Assembly (NCBI GenBank): GCA_937930535.1 | Contig: CALGKJ010000030.1 | Span: 1 to 63,001 of the forward strand | Direction: 5' to 3' | Origin: an uncultured Clostridia bacterium | Lineage (GTDB): Bacteria > Bacillota > Clostridia > Lutisporales > Lutisporaceae | Length of the DNA: 63,001 bases | Shown: positions 23,203 through 33,362 of the stretch, in pieces | Layout of the letters: every line of letters starts with the position of its first letter | Position numbering within the stretch: the stretch's first letter is position 1 | Notes under the pieces: generated by a model | What the model was told of the DNA's origin: nothing | Databases searched by the model: none | What the model saw: only the letters and a program-made list of their open reading frames with translations | Program-made: the position numbers and the translations under genes

Positions 23203-24495
23203 TTATTTGCTTAAAATATATTCATACACACTTCCTGCAAGGTATAGTGAACCACACACACATATCATGCTGTTTTCATCACACATGGATTTTGCTTTTT
23301 CTACCGCTTCTATTATATTTTCCTTTACAACTACGTCTGAGCAAAATTCTCTAACTTGTACTGCCAGTTCTTCTGCGGACAAAGCTCTGGAACTTATAGG
23401 CTGGGTTGCTATAACGCTGCTGGCAATTGGCATCAGCTCTTTAACAGCATATCCATAGCTTTTATCCTTGAGCATACCGAAAACAAATATCATGTTTCTT
23501 GTGCCGAAATATTTCTTAAGTGCAGCTTTCAGCGAATCTACTCCTTCATCATTGTGAGCTCCATCTATTAATATTATAGGCTTTGTACTTACAACGCTTA
23601 ATCTGCAAGGCCATTTTACTGTTTCCAAGCCTTCTTTTATATGCTGTTCCTCTATCACATATCCAAGCTTTTTAAGCTCTATTATTGCGCTTAAAACTAC
23701 AGCAGCATTCTTTAATTGATGATCTCCAATCAGAGGCAGCTTAATATTAATATATTCAATCTCATTATTTATATAATCAAATACATGACCGTACTCATCA
23801 GATTTCTTTATATTTATTAGCTTTTCACTCACTTTGACCAGCTTCGCATTCATCTCCATGCATTTATTTTCAATGGTATCTGCTGCTTTTGTATAGTTTT
23901 GAGGGTACATAACAGCAACAGAATTTTTCTTTATTATGCCTGCCTTTTCTCGGGCTATTTCCTCAATGGTATTACCTAAAATATCCATATGGTCGTAGCT
24001 TATAGAGGTTATTACACATAAGTCTGCTTCAATAACATTTGTTGCGTCATATGCTCCGCCCAAGCCTACTTCTATTACAGCAATATCAACTTTTTTCTCT
24101 GTAAAATACAGAAAAGCCATAGCTGTAAGCATTTCAAACTGAGTAGGCTGTTCTAGTCCCTTTTCTTCCATCAGCTTCATTGTATTAATAACTCTTTCAG
24201 CATAAGCTGTAAAGTCTGCTTCTGATATTTCCTTATTATTTATGGTCATTCTTTCAGTGATTTTGTACAAATGGGGCGAAGTATACATGCCTGTATTATA
24301 GCCAGCTTGGGTTAAAATACTTACCAGCATTGCAGTAGTTGAGCCTTTTCCGTTAGTGCCTGCTACGTGTATTGTTTTGATAGCTTTATGTGGGTTTCCC
24401 AACAGCTCAAGAAGCTTTGCCGTTCTTTCCAGCCCCGGTCTGCATCCGAACCTCATGGAGTTTTCTATATAATATACTACTTCTGTAAAATTCAT
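23203..24495 (-). CDS. folC: Folylpolyglutamate/dihydrofolate synthase
   Basis: I choose the ATG at 24495 (AGAGGTG upstream); a frame open 17 codons further would run through a hairpin. The 430-residue enzyme has the Mur-ligase P-loop VAGTNGKGSTTAM near 45 and the family motif TSPHLYKITERMTIN, as well as VGLGGAYDATN (metal and substrate loop) and DGAHN near 310. It adds glutamate to folates and, if bifunctional, makes dihydrofolate from dihydropteroate. It lies behind valS, a common clostridial gene order, and in front of a GNAT gene. Length is normal. Confidence 0.93.
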   Translation of the reverse strand: MNFTEVVYYIENSMRFGCRPGLERTAKLLELLGNPHKAIKTIHVAGTNGKGSTTAMLVSILTQAGYNTGMYTSPHLYKITERMTINNKEISEADFTAYAERVINTMKLMEEKGLEQPTQFEMLTAMAFLYFTEKKVDIAVIEVGLGGAYDATNVIEADLCVITSISYDHMDILGNTIEEIAREKAGIIKKNSVAVMYPQNYTKAADTIENKCMEMNAKLVKVSEKLINIKKSDEYGHVFDYINNEIEYINIKLPLIGDHQLKNAAVVLSAIIELKKLGYVIEEQHIKEGLETVKWPCRLSVVSTKPIILIDGAHNDEGVDSLKAALKKYFGTRNMIFVFGMLKDKSYGYAVKELMPIASSVIATQPISSRALSAEELAVQVREFCSDVVVKENIIEAVEKAKSMCDENSMICVCGSLYLAGSVYEYILSK

Positions 24496-24513
24496 TATAA
24501 CACCTCTAAAAAT

Positions 24514-24553
24514 CTGACGATTGAAGCTGTCATAGACTATCCTCAATCGTCAG
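24514..24553 (-). terminator. Hairpin between valS and folC
   Basis: An 11-bp perfect stem (CTGACGATTGA / TCAATCGTCAG, loop of 18) lies 7 bases past the valS stop and is followed on the minus strand by ATTTTT and the folC ribosome binding site. It can end valS transcripts or act as an attenuator for folC. Confidence 0.75.
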
Positions 24554-24559
24554 AAGTAA

Positions 24560-27217
24560 TTATTTCATTAACTGTTCTAATCTCTCCAGAACCTTATCCA
24601 TCATTTCCTGATATTTCTTTTCCTTTGCTTTTTCCTCTTCAATTACATTAGCAGGTGCTTTTGCAACAAAGCCTTGATTGTTAAGCTTTCCTCTTACTCT
24701 TTGCAGCTCTTTTTCCAGATTATCCTTTTCTTTATTTAATCTTTCCAGTTCCTTCTCTCTATCAATAAGATCCTCCATAGGCAGGAACAGCTCTGAACCA
24801 TGAAGTACTATGGATACCGCTCCCTCTGGAACATCTGACTTATCTGATAATACTACCACCTCGGAGGCTGATGCGAGTCTTTCAAAATATATTTTGCCTT
24901 CCTGCATTATGCTGCTGATATAAGGATCACTTGTAACAACTATAAGCTTTGCCTTTCTTGATGGTACAACATTCATTTCTGCTCTTACATTTCTTATTGA
25001 CTTAATTGCTTCCATAACTGTTACCATCTTTTTTTCCTGCTCCGGCATATTTTTAGCTTCGTCATATACAGGCCATTTTGAAATTACTATGGACTTATCA
25101 GCTACAGGTAAATGCATGTATATTTCCTCGGTAATAAATGGCATAAATGGGTGAAGAAGCTTCATAGTGCCTGCTAATATCTCACATAATGTAACTTGTG
25201 CCGCAAGCTTTGAGCTCTTATCCTCTCCGTATAAGCGTGACTTAACCAGCTCAATATACCAGTCGCAGAATTCAGACCATATGAAATCATACAGCTTTTG
25301 CGCTGCTATGCCTATCTCAAATTTTTCAAGGCTTTCAGTTACTTCCTTTACAACAGTATTATATCTGCTGATTATCCACTTGTCTGCTGTTGTCAGGTTA
25401 TCCTGATAAGTCTCCGGCTTGGCATTTAGTATCTCTTCTTTTTCTATATTCATAAGAACAAATCTTGAAGCATTCCATATCTTGTTAGCGAAGTTGCTGT
25501 ATGCCTCTACCTTTTCCCAGAAAAATCTCATATCGTTTCCTGGAGAGTTTCCTGATATAAGGTTAAATCTTAAGGCATCTGCACCATATTTATCAATAAC
25601 ATCAAGAGGGTCTATGCCATTTCCCAGTGATTTACTCATCTTTCTTCCATCGGAGTCTCTTATTATACCATGTATAAATACATGCTTGAAGGGCTCTTGC
25701 TTCATATGCTCCATACCTGAGAATATCATACGGGCAACCCAGAAAAATATAATGTCATAGCCTGTAACCAGTACGTTTGTAGGATAGAAATATTCCAAAT
25801 CCTCTGTTTTATCCGGCCAGCCAAGTGTGGAGAAGGGCCATAAAGCAGAGCTGAACCATGTATCCAGTGTGTCCTCATCCTGCTTTAAGCTGCCGCCGCA
25901 TTTTTTACAGCTTTCCGGCTTTTCCTTCGCTACGATGGTTTCATTACATTCTGTGCAGTAATATGCTGGTATTCTATGTCCCCACCAAAGCTGCCTTGAT
26001 ATACACCAATCCTGTATATTCTCCATCCAATTAAAATATGTCTTTGAGAATCTTTCTGGAACAAACTTTATTCTGCCATCCTTTACAACCTCGATAGCAG
26101 GCTCTGCTAAAGGTCCCATTTTAACAAACCATTGCTTTGACAGTATTGGTTCTATTACTGTTGAGCATCTTTGGCACTGTCCAACGTTGTGCTGATGATC
26201 CTTAATATTTGCTAATAAACCTAATTCTTCAAGGTCTTTTATTATCTGCTTTCTTGCTTCGTATCTATCCAAGCCTTGGTATTTTCCGCCTAGATTGTTT
26301 ATTGTACCATCATCATTCATTACTTTTGGCATTGGCAGTTTATGTCTTACTCCAACCTCAAAATCGTTAGGGTCATGGGCTGGTGTAATCTTAACTGCTC
26401 CTGTACCAAATTCCTTATCTACATAGTCATCTGCAATTATTGGTATTTCCCTATTTACAAGAGGCAGTATCAAGGTTTTTCCAATTAAATGGCTATATCT
26501 TTCATCATTTGGATTAACGGCAACCGCAGTATCACCCAGCATTGTTTCGGGTCTTGTGGTTGCTATCTCAATAAATTCATGGCTGTCCTTTACTGGGTAC
26601 TTAATATGCCAGAAGTATCCCTTTGTATCCTCATATATGGTTTCTATATCTGATATGGAGGTTTTACAGCTGGGACACCAGTTTATTATTCTTTCACCTC
26701 TATAAATCAAGCCTTCCTCGTATAGCTTTACAAATACTTCCATTACCGCCTTCGAGCAGCCCTCGTCCATCGTAAATCTTTCTCTAGTCCAGTCACAGGA
26801 GCTTCCAAGCTTTCTCAACTGATGTAATATTCTTCCGCCATATTCTTCCTTCCACTGCCATGCTCGCTCTAAAAAAGCCTCCCTGCCCATTTCGTATTTT
26901 GTTTTTCCCTCTTTTGCAAGTGCTTCAACTATTTTCGCTTCTGTTGCTATACTGGCATGGTCTGTTCCAGGCAGCCATAGTGCCGCATAGCCCTGCATTC
27001 TCTTCCATCTTATTAGTATGTCCTGCATAGTATTATCCAGAGCATGACCCATATGGAGCTGACCAGTAATATTGGGAGGTGGGATCACAATTGTATAGGG
27101 TTCTTTTTCCTTATCCACTTCAGGAGTAAAATATCCATTTTCAACCCAGTTATTATATAATCTTTCTTCAACCTGTTTAGGATCATATGTTTTGGCTAGA
27201 TTTGCTGATTCATTCAT
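24560..27217 (-). CDS. valS: Valyl-tRNA synthetase
   Basis: An 885-residue class I synthetase. The HIGH motif is in [19 protein letters not shown] (residues 48-66) and the KMSKS motif in [14 protein letters not shown] near 525. CP1 editing-domain motifs ([17 protein letters not shown]) are present, as are a zinc-type Cys cluster ([14 protein letters not shown]), an anticodon-binding domain and a C-terminal coiled coil ([19 protein letters not shown]). It charges tRNA-Val. The complete T-box leader upstream (27262-27540) shows control by uncharged tRNA. Length and motif order are normal. Confidence 0.97.
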   Translation of the reverse strand: MNESANLAKTYDPKQVEERLYNNWVENGYFTPEVDKEKEPYTIVIPPPNITGQLHMGHALDNTMQDILIRWKRMQGYAALWLPGTDHASIATEAKIVEALAKEGKTKYEMGREAFLERAWQWKEEYGGRILHQLRKLGSSCDWTRERFTMDEGCSKAVMEVFVKLYEEGLIYRGERIINWCPSCKTSISDIETIYEDTKGYFWHIKYPVKDSHEFIEIATTRPETMLGDTAVAVNPNDERYSHLIGKTLILPLVNREIPIIADDYVDKEFGTGAVKITPAHDPNDFEVGVRHKLPMPKVMNDDGTINNLGGKYQGLDRYEARKQIIKDLEELGLLANIKDHQHNVGQCQRCSTVIEPILSKQWFVKMGPLAEPAIEVVKDGRIKFVPERFSKTYFNWMENIQDWCISRQLWWGHRIPAYYCTECNETIVAKEKPESCKKCGGSLKQDEDTLDTWFSSALWPFSTLGWPDKTEDLEYFYPTNVLVTGYDIIFFWVARMIFSGMEHMKQEPFKHVFIHGIIRDSDGRKMSKSLGNGIDPLDVIDKYGADALRFNLISGNSPGNDMRFFWEKVEAYSNFANKIWNASRFVLMNIEKEEILNAKPETYQDNLTTADKWIISRYNTVVKEVTESLEKFEIGIAAQKLYDFIWSEFCDWYIELVKSRLYGEDKSSKLAAQVTLCEILAGTMKLLHPFMPFITEEIYMHLPVADKSIVISKWPVYDEAKNMPEQEKKMVTVMEAIKSIRNVRAEMNVVPSRKAKLIVVTSDPYISSIMQEGKIYFERLASASEVVVLSDKSDVPEGAVSIVLHGSELFLPMEDLIDREKELERLNKEKDNLEKELQRVRGKLNNQGFVAKAPANVIEEEKAKEKKYQEMMDKVLERLEQLMK

Positions 27218-27261
27218 TCTAATATCCTCCTTTTAGTTGTAAATTGAAAAGCTTTAAAAAA

Positions 27262-27540
27262 ATAAAAACCCTTCATCCAATTAAGGACGAAGGGTATAAT
27301 TCGCGGTACCACCTTATTTTCAGACACCCAATAATTTTGGAATATCTGACTCTTAATTTTATAACGGATTATTTTAGTTAAAAATACTCCGCTTGCAGCT
27401 AGTCCTAGTGTGCTTATTAAGCACAGTATTGTTTACCGCAAGAGCTCCTAAGCTACCTTCAGCAAATCCTCTCCTAAAAACCTTTCAGCCCATGGGTTTT
27501 CTCTCTAACAGGCGGTATCAGCTTACTCCTCTTAATCAAC
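27262..27540 (-). promoter_or_regulatory. T-box riboswitch leader of valS
   Basis: On the minus strand the T-box core AAGGTGGTACCGCGAATT is at 27298-27315. It is followed by the terminator stem ACCCTTCGTCC / GGATGAAGGGT (27268-27295) and a T-run. At the 5' end, stem I is formed by AAGAG...TAAGC (about 27521-27533) and GCTTAGGAGCTCTT (27440-27453), with purine-rich internal bulges as in the stem I kink-turn. TGAAGGTAGC on the 3' side offers GTA, a valine codon, at 27454-27456 as the likely specifier. Uncharged tRNA-Val would stabilise the antiterminator and allow valS expression. Confidence 0.92.
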
Positions 27541-27602
27541 GCTTCGTTTTATTAAGTTTTGTCTGTTATGTGCTTACTAATATAGTATTATGTATAGACC
27601 AT

Positions 27603-27650
27603 TATAGATACCCAACTGGATAAATTTAATATTGAAGTTGTTTCTCTATA
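27603..27650. repeat. Single-hairpin repeat (degenerate H2)
   Basis: A 48-base element from TATAG to CTATA. Its right arm AGTTGTTTCTC is intact and its left arm is degenerate (TATAGATACCCAACT against TATAGAGAAACAACT). It lies just upstream of the valS T-box; on the minus strand its end reads CTATAATG, so it could supply the -10 box (TATAAT) of the valS promoter. Confidence 0.65.
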
Positions 27651-27741
27651 TAATGACATAATATAATTTTTATGTATATTCATTATTGTCACTTATATAG
27701 TTATATATACAATAATATAAAAACAAGTATCTTCTTGTCAA

Positions 27742-28278
27742 TTATTTTTTAACCAAATTAATGCTTTGATGTTTTTTTATATTCACAAAGTTTGTAACAT
27801 AAACAATCAGAGCAAATATGGTGGTGGTAATAAACAAGTACAGCAGCACTCTGTTATAGGGCCAGTTAAAGGTTACTCCTAGTATAGCTGCGTAGGAAAG
27901 CACCGTTGAAAGCTTGCCGAATACATTTGCCGGCACTACTATATCATTATTGTAGAGTGTTGCCGCTCCGCATATCATAAGTATTTCCTTAAGCCCGACT
28001 ATTGATAAAATCCAAATTGGTATGTCGTATCTTATAGTTATACTTATTAGTGCAGTAATCAGCATAAGCTTATCAGCTAAGGGATCCAAAACTATTCCAA
28101 GCTTTGTTATCTGATTGAACTTTCTTGCTATAAATCCATCTATGACATCTGTAAGACCAGCTAATATAAACACATATATGGAAATATGTATACTATAATT
28201 AGTCTCGGAAAAAAAATAATATATGAAAACTGGAATAAGCAAAAACCTTAAAAGCGTAAATAGGTTAGGAATATTCAT
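27742..28278 (-). CDS. pgsA: CDP-alcohol phosphatidyltransferase, probably PgsA
   Basis: A 178-residue membrane enzyme of about five helices. The family signature D-G-x2-A-R-x8-G-x3-D-x3-D is complete: DVIDGFIARKF followed by LGIVLDPLADKL (about residues 42-70). The opening MNIPNLFTLLRFLLIPVF is typical of PgsA, which makes phosphatidylglycerol-phosphate from CDP-diacylglycerol and glycerol-3-phosphate. It sits in the membrane and feeds cardiolipin synthesis, for which a synthase lies at 43266-44732. The ribosome binding site is AGAGGTG. It is transcribed alone. Confidence 0.88.
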   Translation of the reverse strand: MNIPNLFTLLRFLLIPVFIYYFFSETNYSIHISIYVFILAGLTDVIDGFIARKFNQITKLGIVLDPLADKLMLITALISITIRYDIPIWILSIVGLKEILMICGAATLYNNDIVVPANVFGKLSTVLSYAAILGVTFNWPYNRVLLYLFITTTIFALIVYVTNFVNIKKHQSINLVKK

Positions 28279-28497
28279 ATTTCACCTCTTTTGTGCTGCA
28301 TCAACTACATTCATAAGCGCATATATATTATTACACAGTCATACATGTATAATACACTACAAATATTCTATCGTCAATCTACATAGAAGGCTCGTCCGTA
28401 ACATCAGCGACTATATTGCAGCTTCTGATGATACACTCACAAAATCAATTGCTCCGCATATTATAATATAGTATTAAATAAAACGGAGGGAGATTTT

Positions 28498-29514
28498 GTG
28501 ATGACTGCAAAAAAATCTCTATTATGCATACTTTCACTTGTGCTTGTTATGCTAATGATTATATCTATTTCAATTGGATGTACAAAAAAAGAACTGACAA
28601 AAATAAGACTTAATGAGGTAGTTCATTCTATTTTTTATGCACCACAGTACGTTGCTATTAACAAAGGCTTTTTTAGGGATGAAGGCTTAGATATTGAACT
28701 AACTACAGGTCAGGGAGCAGACAAGACAATGACAGCACTGCTTTCCGGTCAATGTGACATAGGCTTTGCAGGTCCTGAGGCATGCATATATGTATATAAT
28801 CAGGGCAGAGAGGACTACACGATAGTATTTGCACAACTGACTCAAAGAGATGGCTCTTTTTTAGTTGCAAGAGATGGCAGCAATACTTTCAAGTGGGAGG
28901 ATACAAAAGGCAAAACCATAATAGGCGGCAGACCAGGCGGAGTTCCTCAGATGACTCTTGAGTATATATTGAAAAAACATGGGCTACAGCCTGGAAAAGA
29001 TGTTAACATTATTACAAATCTTCAATTTACCGCTACCGCCGGAGCATTTAAGGGAGGCACAGGAGACTATGTTGCACTATTTGAGCCTACTGCCTCAGTA
29101 CTTGAGCAAGAAGGAGCAGGCAAAATTGTAGCTTCTATTGGAAAAGATGGAGGAGTAGTTCCCTATACTACCTATTTTACAACAAAAAGCTATATGGAAG
29201 AAAACTCAGAGATAATTCAAAGATTCACCAATGCTGTTTATAAAGGTCAGAAATGGGTTGCAGAGCATAGTGCAGAAGAAATCGCAAAGGAAATTAAATC
29301 CTTTTTTGCTGATTCAGATGATAAATTATTGGTTACAGTTATAAATAGATATAAGGAAATTGGTGCATGGAGCCAAACTCCAATTATGGGAGCTGAGTCC
29401 TTCGAGCTTTTACAGAACATAATGGAAAGTGCTGGAGAATTGGATAAAAGGGTAGAATTTGAAATACTCATTGATAATAAGTTTGCAGAAACGGCTGCAA
29501 AAACAGTAAAGTAG
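28498..29514 (+). CDS. ABC transporter substrate-binding lipoprotein (NMT1/SsuA type)
   Basis: A 338-residue lipoprotein. The start is GTG at 28498 or the ATG directly after it, behind CGGAGGGAG. The signal peptide ends ISIGC (Cys near 28). The mature domain has the NMT1/SsuA fold marks: VHSIFYAPQYVAINKGFFRDEG, LLSGQCDIGFAGPEA, and GGRPGGVPQMTLEYILKKHG. Such proteins bind sulfonates, thiamine precursors, nitrate or similar small ligands; the ligand cannot be told here. The matching ATPase and permease lie 3 kb downstream at 32595-34152, beyond two minus-strand genes, so the transporter is split. Confidence 0.87.
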   Translation: MMTAKKSLLCILSLVLVMLMIISISIGCTKKELTKIRLNEVVHSIFYAPQYVAINKGFFRDEGLDIELTTGQGADKTMTALLSGQCDIGFAGPEACIYVYNQGREDYTIVFAQLTQRDGSFLVARDGSNTFKWEDTKGKTIIGGRPGGVPQMTLEYILKKHGLQPGKDVNIITNLQFTATAGAFKGGTGDYVALFEPTASVLEQEGAGKIVASIGKDGGVVPYTTYFTTKSYMEENSEIIQRFTNAVYKGQKWVAEHSAEEIAKEIKSFFADSDDKLLVTVINRYKEIGAWSQTPIMGAESFELLQNIMESAGELDKRVEFEILIDNKFAETAAKTVK

Positions 29515-29523
29515 CTTTTTAAC

Positions 29524-29577
29524 ACAAGGACATTGCTTAGTATGAAGGAAAACCTAATAACTAAACAATGTCCTTGT
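29524..29577. terminator. Bidirectional terminator between binding protein and mnmH
   Basis: ACAAGGACATTG (29524-29535) and its complement (29566-29577) form a 12-bp perfect stem between convergent genes. A smaller TTAGT/ACTAA pairing extends it into the loop. Confidence 0.8.
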
Positions 29578-30605
29578 TATTTATATAAGCTCATTAACCA
29601 AGCTTCTATTGAATTACAGGTTTGTATTATGTCATCTGATTTAATCTCAAGATCAAAGGAGTACTTAACCTGACTGTTGTAATAAAGTGGATCATAGTAC
29701 TTTATCATCAGCTCACTGGCAACCTCATCATATTGCTTGTTTTGTATTTTCTCCACATATTCATTTACCTTATTTTTACCTATATGCTTCTCCAGCTTCT
29801 GTACTGAGCGTACAAGCTCATCAATATGCATTTCATCCTTTATATATTCTTCCACTATTCTTTTAGTCCTATATTCAATACTGGATTGCACCAGAATGTG
29901 TTTACCTGTCCGCATCTTCCCAATTATATATTGTGGTACTATAATATTGCCTATTCTGCCGCTTTCAGCTTCTATAAAAACATATTTGTTTTTACGGTTT
30001 TTTAATTTATTGTATATTATGCTTTCAAACTGTTTTTGGCTTACCAAGCCTTCCAGTCCTACTTTTCCCAAGAGAGACCCCCTGTGATTTGCTGCTTTTT
30101 CTAGATTTATTACATCATGACCCCTTTGCTCTAGTATTTCCAGTATCTCTGTCTTTCCTGTACCTGTAAAGCCGTGGATTACTATATATTCAACCTCATC
30201 ATTAAGCTTTGGAAGCATACAATTTATAGCTGCTCTATATCCCTTATAACCATCCTTAAGCTTTATAACGTTGAGACCAAGAGAATTAAACAATGAACAA
30301 ACTGAGCCGCTCCTCATTCCTCCTCTTTCGCAAAAAATAACTACATTTCGGTGCTTTGCTTTTATCCTGCTGATCTCGTCAAACAGCGGAAGCAGCTTTC
30401 TTGATACTATTTCTATACCTAAACGCTTTGCCTGTTCTGTGCTTACATTTTTGTAAACAGTACCGATTTCTTTTCTTTCCTCATCCTCAAACAATGGTAT
30501 ATTTACCGCTTCTGGAATGGAATATTCATTATATTCAATAGGACTTCTTACATCAATAAAAAAACATTCATCTTTAAGGTCAAGATACTCAATTTCTCTA
30601 TACAT
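29577..30605 (-). CDS. mnmH: tRNA 2-selenouridine synthase
   Basis: A 342-residue protein. The N-terminal rhodanese domain starts FIDVRSPIEYNEYSIPEAVN and carries the catalytic Cys in VIFCERGGMRSGS near 94. The C-terminal P-loop domain has HGFTGTGKTEIL near 147. This two-domain layout and length are specific for MnmH/SelU, which replaces the sulfur of 2-thiouridine at the wobble position of certain tRNAs with selenium from selenophosphate, via a geranylated intermediate. It implies that the organism makes selenophosphate (selD elsewhere). It is transcribed alone, from ATG behind GGAGG. Confidence 0.92.
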   Translation of the reverse strand: MYREIEYLDLKDECFFIDVRSPIEYNEYSIPEAVNIPLFEDEERKEIGTVYKNVSTEQAKRLGIEIVSRKLLPLFDEISRIKAKHRNVVIFCERGGMRSGSVCSLFNSLGLNVIKLKDGYKGYRAAINCMLPKLNDEVEYIVIHGFTGTGKTEILEILEQRGHDVINLEKAANHRGSLLGKVGLEGLVSQKQFESIIYNKLKNRKNKYVFIEAESGRIGNIIVPQYIIGKMRTGKHILVQSSIEYRTKRIVEEYIKDEMHIDELVRSVQKLEKHIGKNKVNEYVEKIQNKQYDEVASELMIKYYDPLYYNSQVKYSFDLEIKSDDIIQTCNSIEAWLMSLYK

Positions 30606-30759
30606 AATTTTCCTCCATGAATCTTTACAAGCTTTTATGGTTTGTACTATGCAAAAATTTTACATAGTCGCAAATCCGATACACTATTTATATAGCCCAA
30701 ACAATACAATTTTAAACTCAGTACTAAAATAAGTCAAACTTTTATATAAAACAACAAAA

Positions 30760-30810
30760 ATTACCGCATAAAGTTAGAATCGTTAACCATTACTAACCTT
30801 ATACGGTAAT
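30760..30810 (-). terminator. Terminator after the amidohydrolase gene
   Basis: A 17-18 bp stem with two wobble pairs (ATTACCGCATAAAGTTAG against CTAACCTTATACGGTAAT, loop of 16). On the minus strand it is followed by TTTTTG. Confidence 0.75.
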
Positions 30811-30832
30811 ATACTAAACGTAAATAATTTCC

Positions 30833-32422
30833 TTATTTGGCGTACACAGTTTCCCCATTAATAACTGTCATAATAACTTCTGTTTTAATGATTTCTTCTG
30901 GATTAACACTTGAAATGTCCTTTGAAATAACTATAAAATCCGCAAAATACCCTTTAGCCAGCTTTCCAAGCTCTTTTTCTCTATAATTTGCGTATGCTGC
31001 ATTGGCTGTATAGCATTTCAAAGCCTGAATGGGTGTTACCAGTTCCTTTAAATTCATGTTCTTGCAGCATGCTCCATGAATCCCTAATAGTGGTTCAAAG
31101 CCTATATATTTTGATTTATCAGGCTTGCTTGGAAGCTCTCCCCCTCCATAAGGCCAATCACTGTTAAAGACTACATTGATCCCTTTATCAATAAAGCTTC
31201 TAAACCTATAAACATCCTTTATTCGTTCTTCACCAAGTCTAGCATTGGTAAGTTCTACCTCATACAAGAAAACCGGCTGAAAGGAGGCTGTTATATCAAG
31301 CTTTGAAAATCTGTCTATATCTTCCGGCTTTACTATTTGTACGTGCTCTATTCTGGTTCTGATATCACGCTGATTATCCAATCTTGCAGCTTCAATACAT
31401 TCAAGGATAGTACCAACTGCTTTGTCGCCGATAGCATGGATATTTACAGGCTTATTAATCACCTCATTATCCATGATTATGCTTTTAAGATCATCCTTAT
31501 CTATCAACTGCAAGCCTGTATTTCCACAATCATCACTGTAATCCTCATACAGCAGTGCTGTTCTAGATCCAAAGCTTCCATCAAGAAAATATTTAGATGG
31601 ACCTATTTTAAGGCTGTCTGTTTCCTCTCCTATTCTCATATCGAACTCTTCAACAGATTTGGAGTTTATACCGTTAGGGGAGGATACTATTCTTATTTTC
31701 AGCTTGCCTTCTTTTTGAAGCTTTCTATATATATCAAAATACCTGCCGTAGCTGGTACATATATCATTTATAGAGGTGATTCCATTTTTAACAAATAACT
31801 CCTGTGCCTTTAATGTTAGTTTTTGAATGTAGCTGTCTGGAAGTCTTTCAACTACTTTATCAACTATCATATTAGCAGTACCCTCATAGAACATGCCTGC
31901 AGGCTTGTTGTTACTGCCATAGGGCACTTCCGAGGACTGCTCCAGCTTATCAAGCTTCATTGCTTCTATTGCCATTGTATTGGCACAAAGGGAATGACCA
32001 TCCATTCTTATAAGTATTATAGGTCTTGTACTGCATATGTTGTCAAGCAGATATCTGTCAGGAAATTTACCGCCGAATATTCTGCTTTCATCCCATCCAT
32101 GACCTATAACCCATTCTTCCCTGACAAGCTTATCTGCATATTTAAGCAGCTTACTTTTGAAATCCTCAAAGCCTGTGCAGTCCCTGAGATTGAGCTCCCA
32201 TAGGCTGCGCATACCATCTACAAGATGTAGATGCGACTCCCAAAAGCCTGGAATTACTATATTACCTTTTAAATCAACTATCTCTGAATTTTGCTTATAA
32301 TCCACAGGGCACTCATGTTCTTCCCCAATATATATTATTTTACCACCTTTTGTAACCATTATAGAAGCGTTGGGAAGTCTGTCGTCCATAGTAATTATTC
32401 TGCAATTTTTATATAGCCTCAT
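30833..32422 (-). CDS. YtcJ-like metal-dependent amidohydrolase
   Basis: A 529-residue amidohydrolase of the YtcJ/NfdA-like group. It has an N-terminal beta segment (IITMDDRLPNASIMVTKGGKI), the metal motif in GFWESHLHLVDG near 60, then IHAIGDKAV near 320 (metal His), RIEHVQIVKPED near 350 and NSDWPYGGG near 415 (metal Asp). No signal peptide, so it is cytoplasmic. Family members hydrolyse varied amides and formamides. It lies directly upstream of, and divergent from, the ABC ATPase/permease pair, so its substrate may be what that transporter imports; this is inference from position. Confidence 0.85.
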   Translation of the reverse strand: MRLYKNCRIITMDDRLPNASIMVTKGGKIIYIGEEHECPVDYKQNSEIVDLKGNIVIPGFWESHLHLVDGMRSLWELNLRDCTGFEDFKSKLLKYADKLVREEWVIGHGWDESRIFGGKFPDRYLLDNICSTRPIILIRMDGHSLCANTMAIEAMKLDKLEQSSEVPYGSNNKPAGMFYEGTANMIVDKVVERLPDSYIQKLTLKAQELFVKNGITSINDICTSYGRYFDIYRKLQKEGKLKIRIVSSPNGINSKSVEEFDMRIGEETDSLKIGPSKYFLDGSFGSRTALLYEDYSDDCGNTGLQLIDKDDLKSIIMDNEVINKPVNIHAIGDKAVGTILECIEAARLDNQRDIRTRIEHVQIVKPEDIDRFSKLDITASFQPVFLYEVELTNARLGEERIKDVYRFRSFIDKGINVVFNSDWPYGGGELPSKPDKSKYIGFEPLLGIHGACCKNMNLKELVTPIQALKCYTANAAYANYREKELGKLAKGYFADFIVISKDISSVNPEEIIKTEVIMTVINGETVYAK

Positions 32423-32594
32423 AAATCCTCCTTTTGTTTTAGTCTAATTAAGGGACTTTATCAATACTGATTATATCATACTGTATGAAAGTTTAGTATA
32501 AGTCTTTCTGATTATCAATCTTTTGGTTTCCTTCACTCTTTGCTCTCCCAATGAATACTATGGTTTTATAAGATACTATAGTAGGGGGTGTGCC

Positions 32595-33362
32595 ATGGAA
32601 AAGATTGTTGAACTTAAGAATGTATCTATGAACTATCACTCTTCAAATGGTGAAACACAGGCAATCCAAGATATCTCTTTTGATATTTATAATGGTGAAT
32701 TTGTCAGTATAGTAGGTCCCAGCGGCTGTGGAAAATCTACTATATTATCCTTGATATCAGGCATTTTAAAACCTACCTCTGGAAATGTTTTTGTAAAGGG
32801 GGCGAAGGTTGACGGTACATCAGAAAATGTGGGATACATGCTTCAAAAGGATCATCTTTTTGAGTGGCGATCGATTATTAAAAATACACTGATAGGCTTG
32901 GAGGTACAGAATAAGCTGAATAAGGATAATTGGGAGTATGTAAACCAATTATTAGACGAGTACGGCTTAGGTGAATTTAAGGAGCATTACCCAAACCAGC
33001 TATCAGGAGGTATGAGGCAAAGAGCAGCCTTAATCAGAACCCTGGCAGCAAAGCCTGAAATTTTACTGCTTGACGAACCATTTTCAGCACTGGACTATCA
33101 AACCAGACTGGCAATATCAGAGGAAATATGGCTGATAATTAAAAAAGAGAAAAAAACTGCAATATTGGTAACTCACGATATTGCCGAAGCCGTTTCTGCT
33201 TCTGATAGAATAATTGTACTTACAAATCGTCCTGCTCAGGTTAAATCGATTTATAACATTAACCTTACATGTGACACTAAAACTCCAATAAGCTGTAGAG
33301 AAGCTCCTGAATTTAGATATTACTTTAATCAAATATGGAAGGAGCTTGATGTACATGTCTAA
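32595..33362 (+). CDS. ABC transporter ATPase (SsuB/TauB type)
   Basis: I choose the ATG at 32595 behind AGGGGGTG; the frame opens 24 codons earlier without a ribosome binding site. The 255-residue ATPase has Walker A VGPSGCGKSTIL, Q-loop YMLQKDHLF, signature LSGGMRQRAALIRTL, Walker B ILLLDEPFSALD and the switch His in LVTHDIAEAV. It belongs to the SsuB/TauB/ThiZ group of nutrient importers. The stop overlaps the start of the permease gene, so the two are translationally coupled. The binding protein is probably the one encoded at 28498-29514. Confidence 0.93.
   Translation: MEKIVELKNVSMNYHSSNGETQAIQDISFDIYNGEFVSIVGPSGCGKSTILSLISGILKPTSGNVFVKGAKVDGTSENVGYMLQKDHLFEWRSIIKNTLIGLEVQNKLNKDNWEYVNQLLDEYGLGEFKEHYPNQLSGGMRQRAALIRTLAAKPEILLLDEPFSALDYQTRLAISEEIWLIIKKEKKTAILVTHDIAEAVSASDRIIVLTNRPAQVKSIYNINLTCDTKTPISCREAPEFRYYFNQIWKELDVHV

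Noticed and set aside
24496-24546. Upstream extension of folC by 17 codons
   Set aside because: It runs through the 11-bp hairpin behind valS and has no ribosome binding site; the ATG at 24495 has AGAGGTG.
28279-28497. Thiamine (TPP) riboswitch upstream of the NMT1-type binding protein
   Set aside because: The conserved CTGAGA and ACCTGATCTGG-type blocks are not present, so thiamine precursor transport is not supported.
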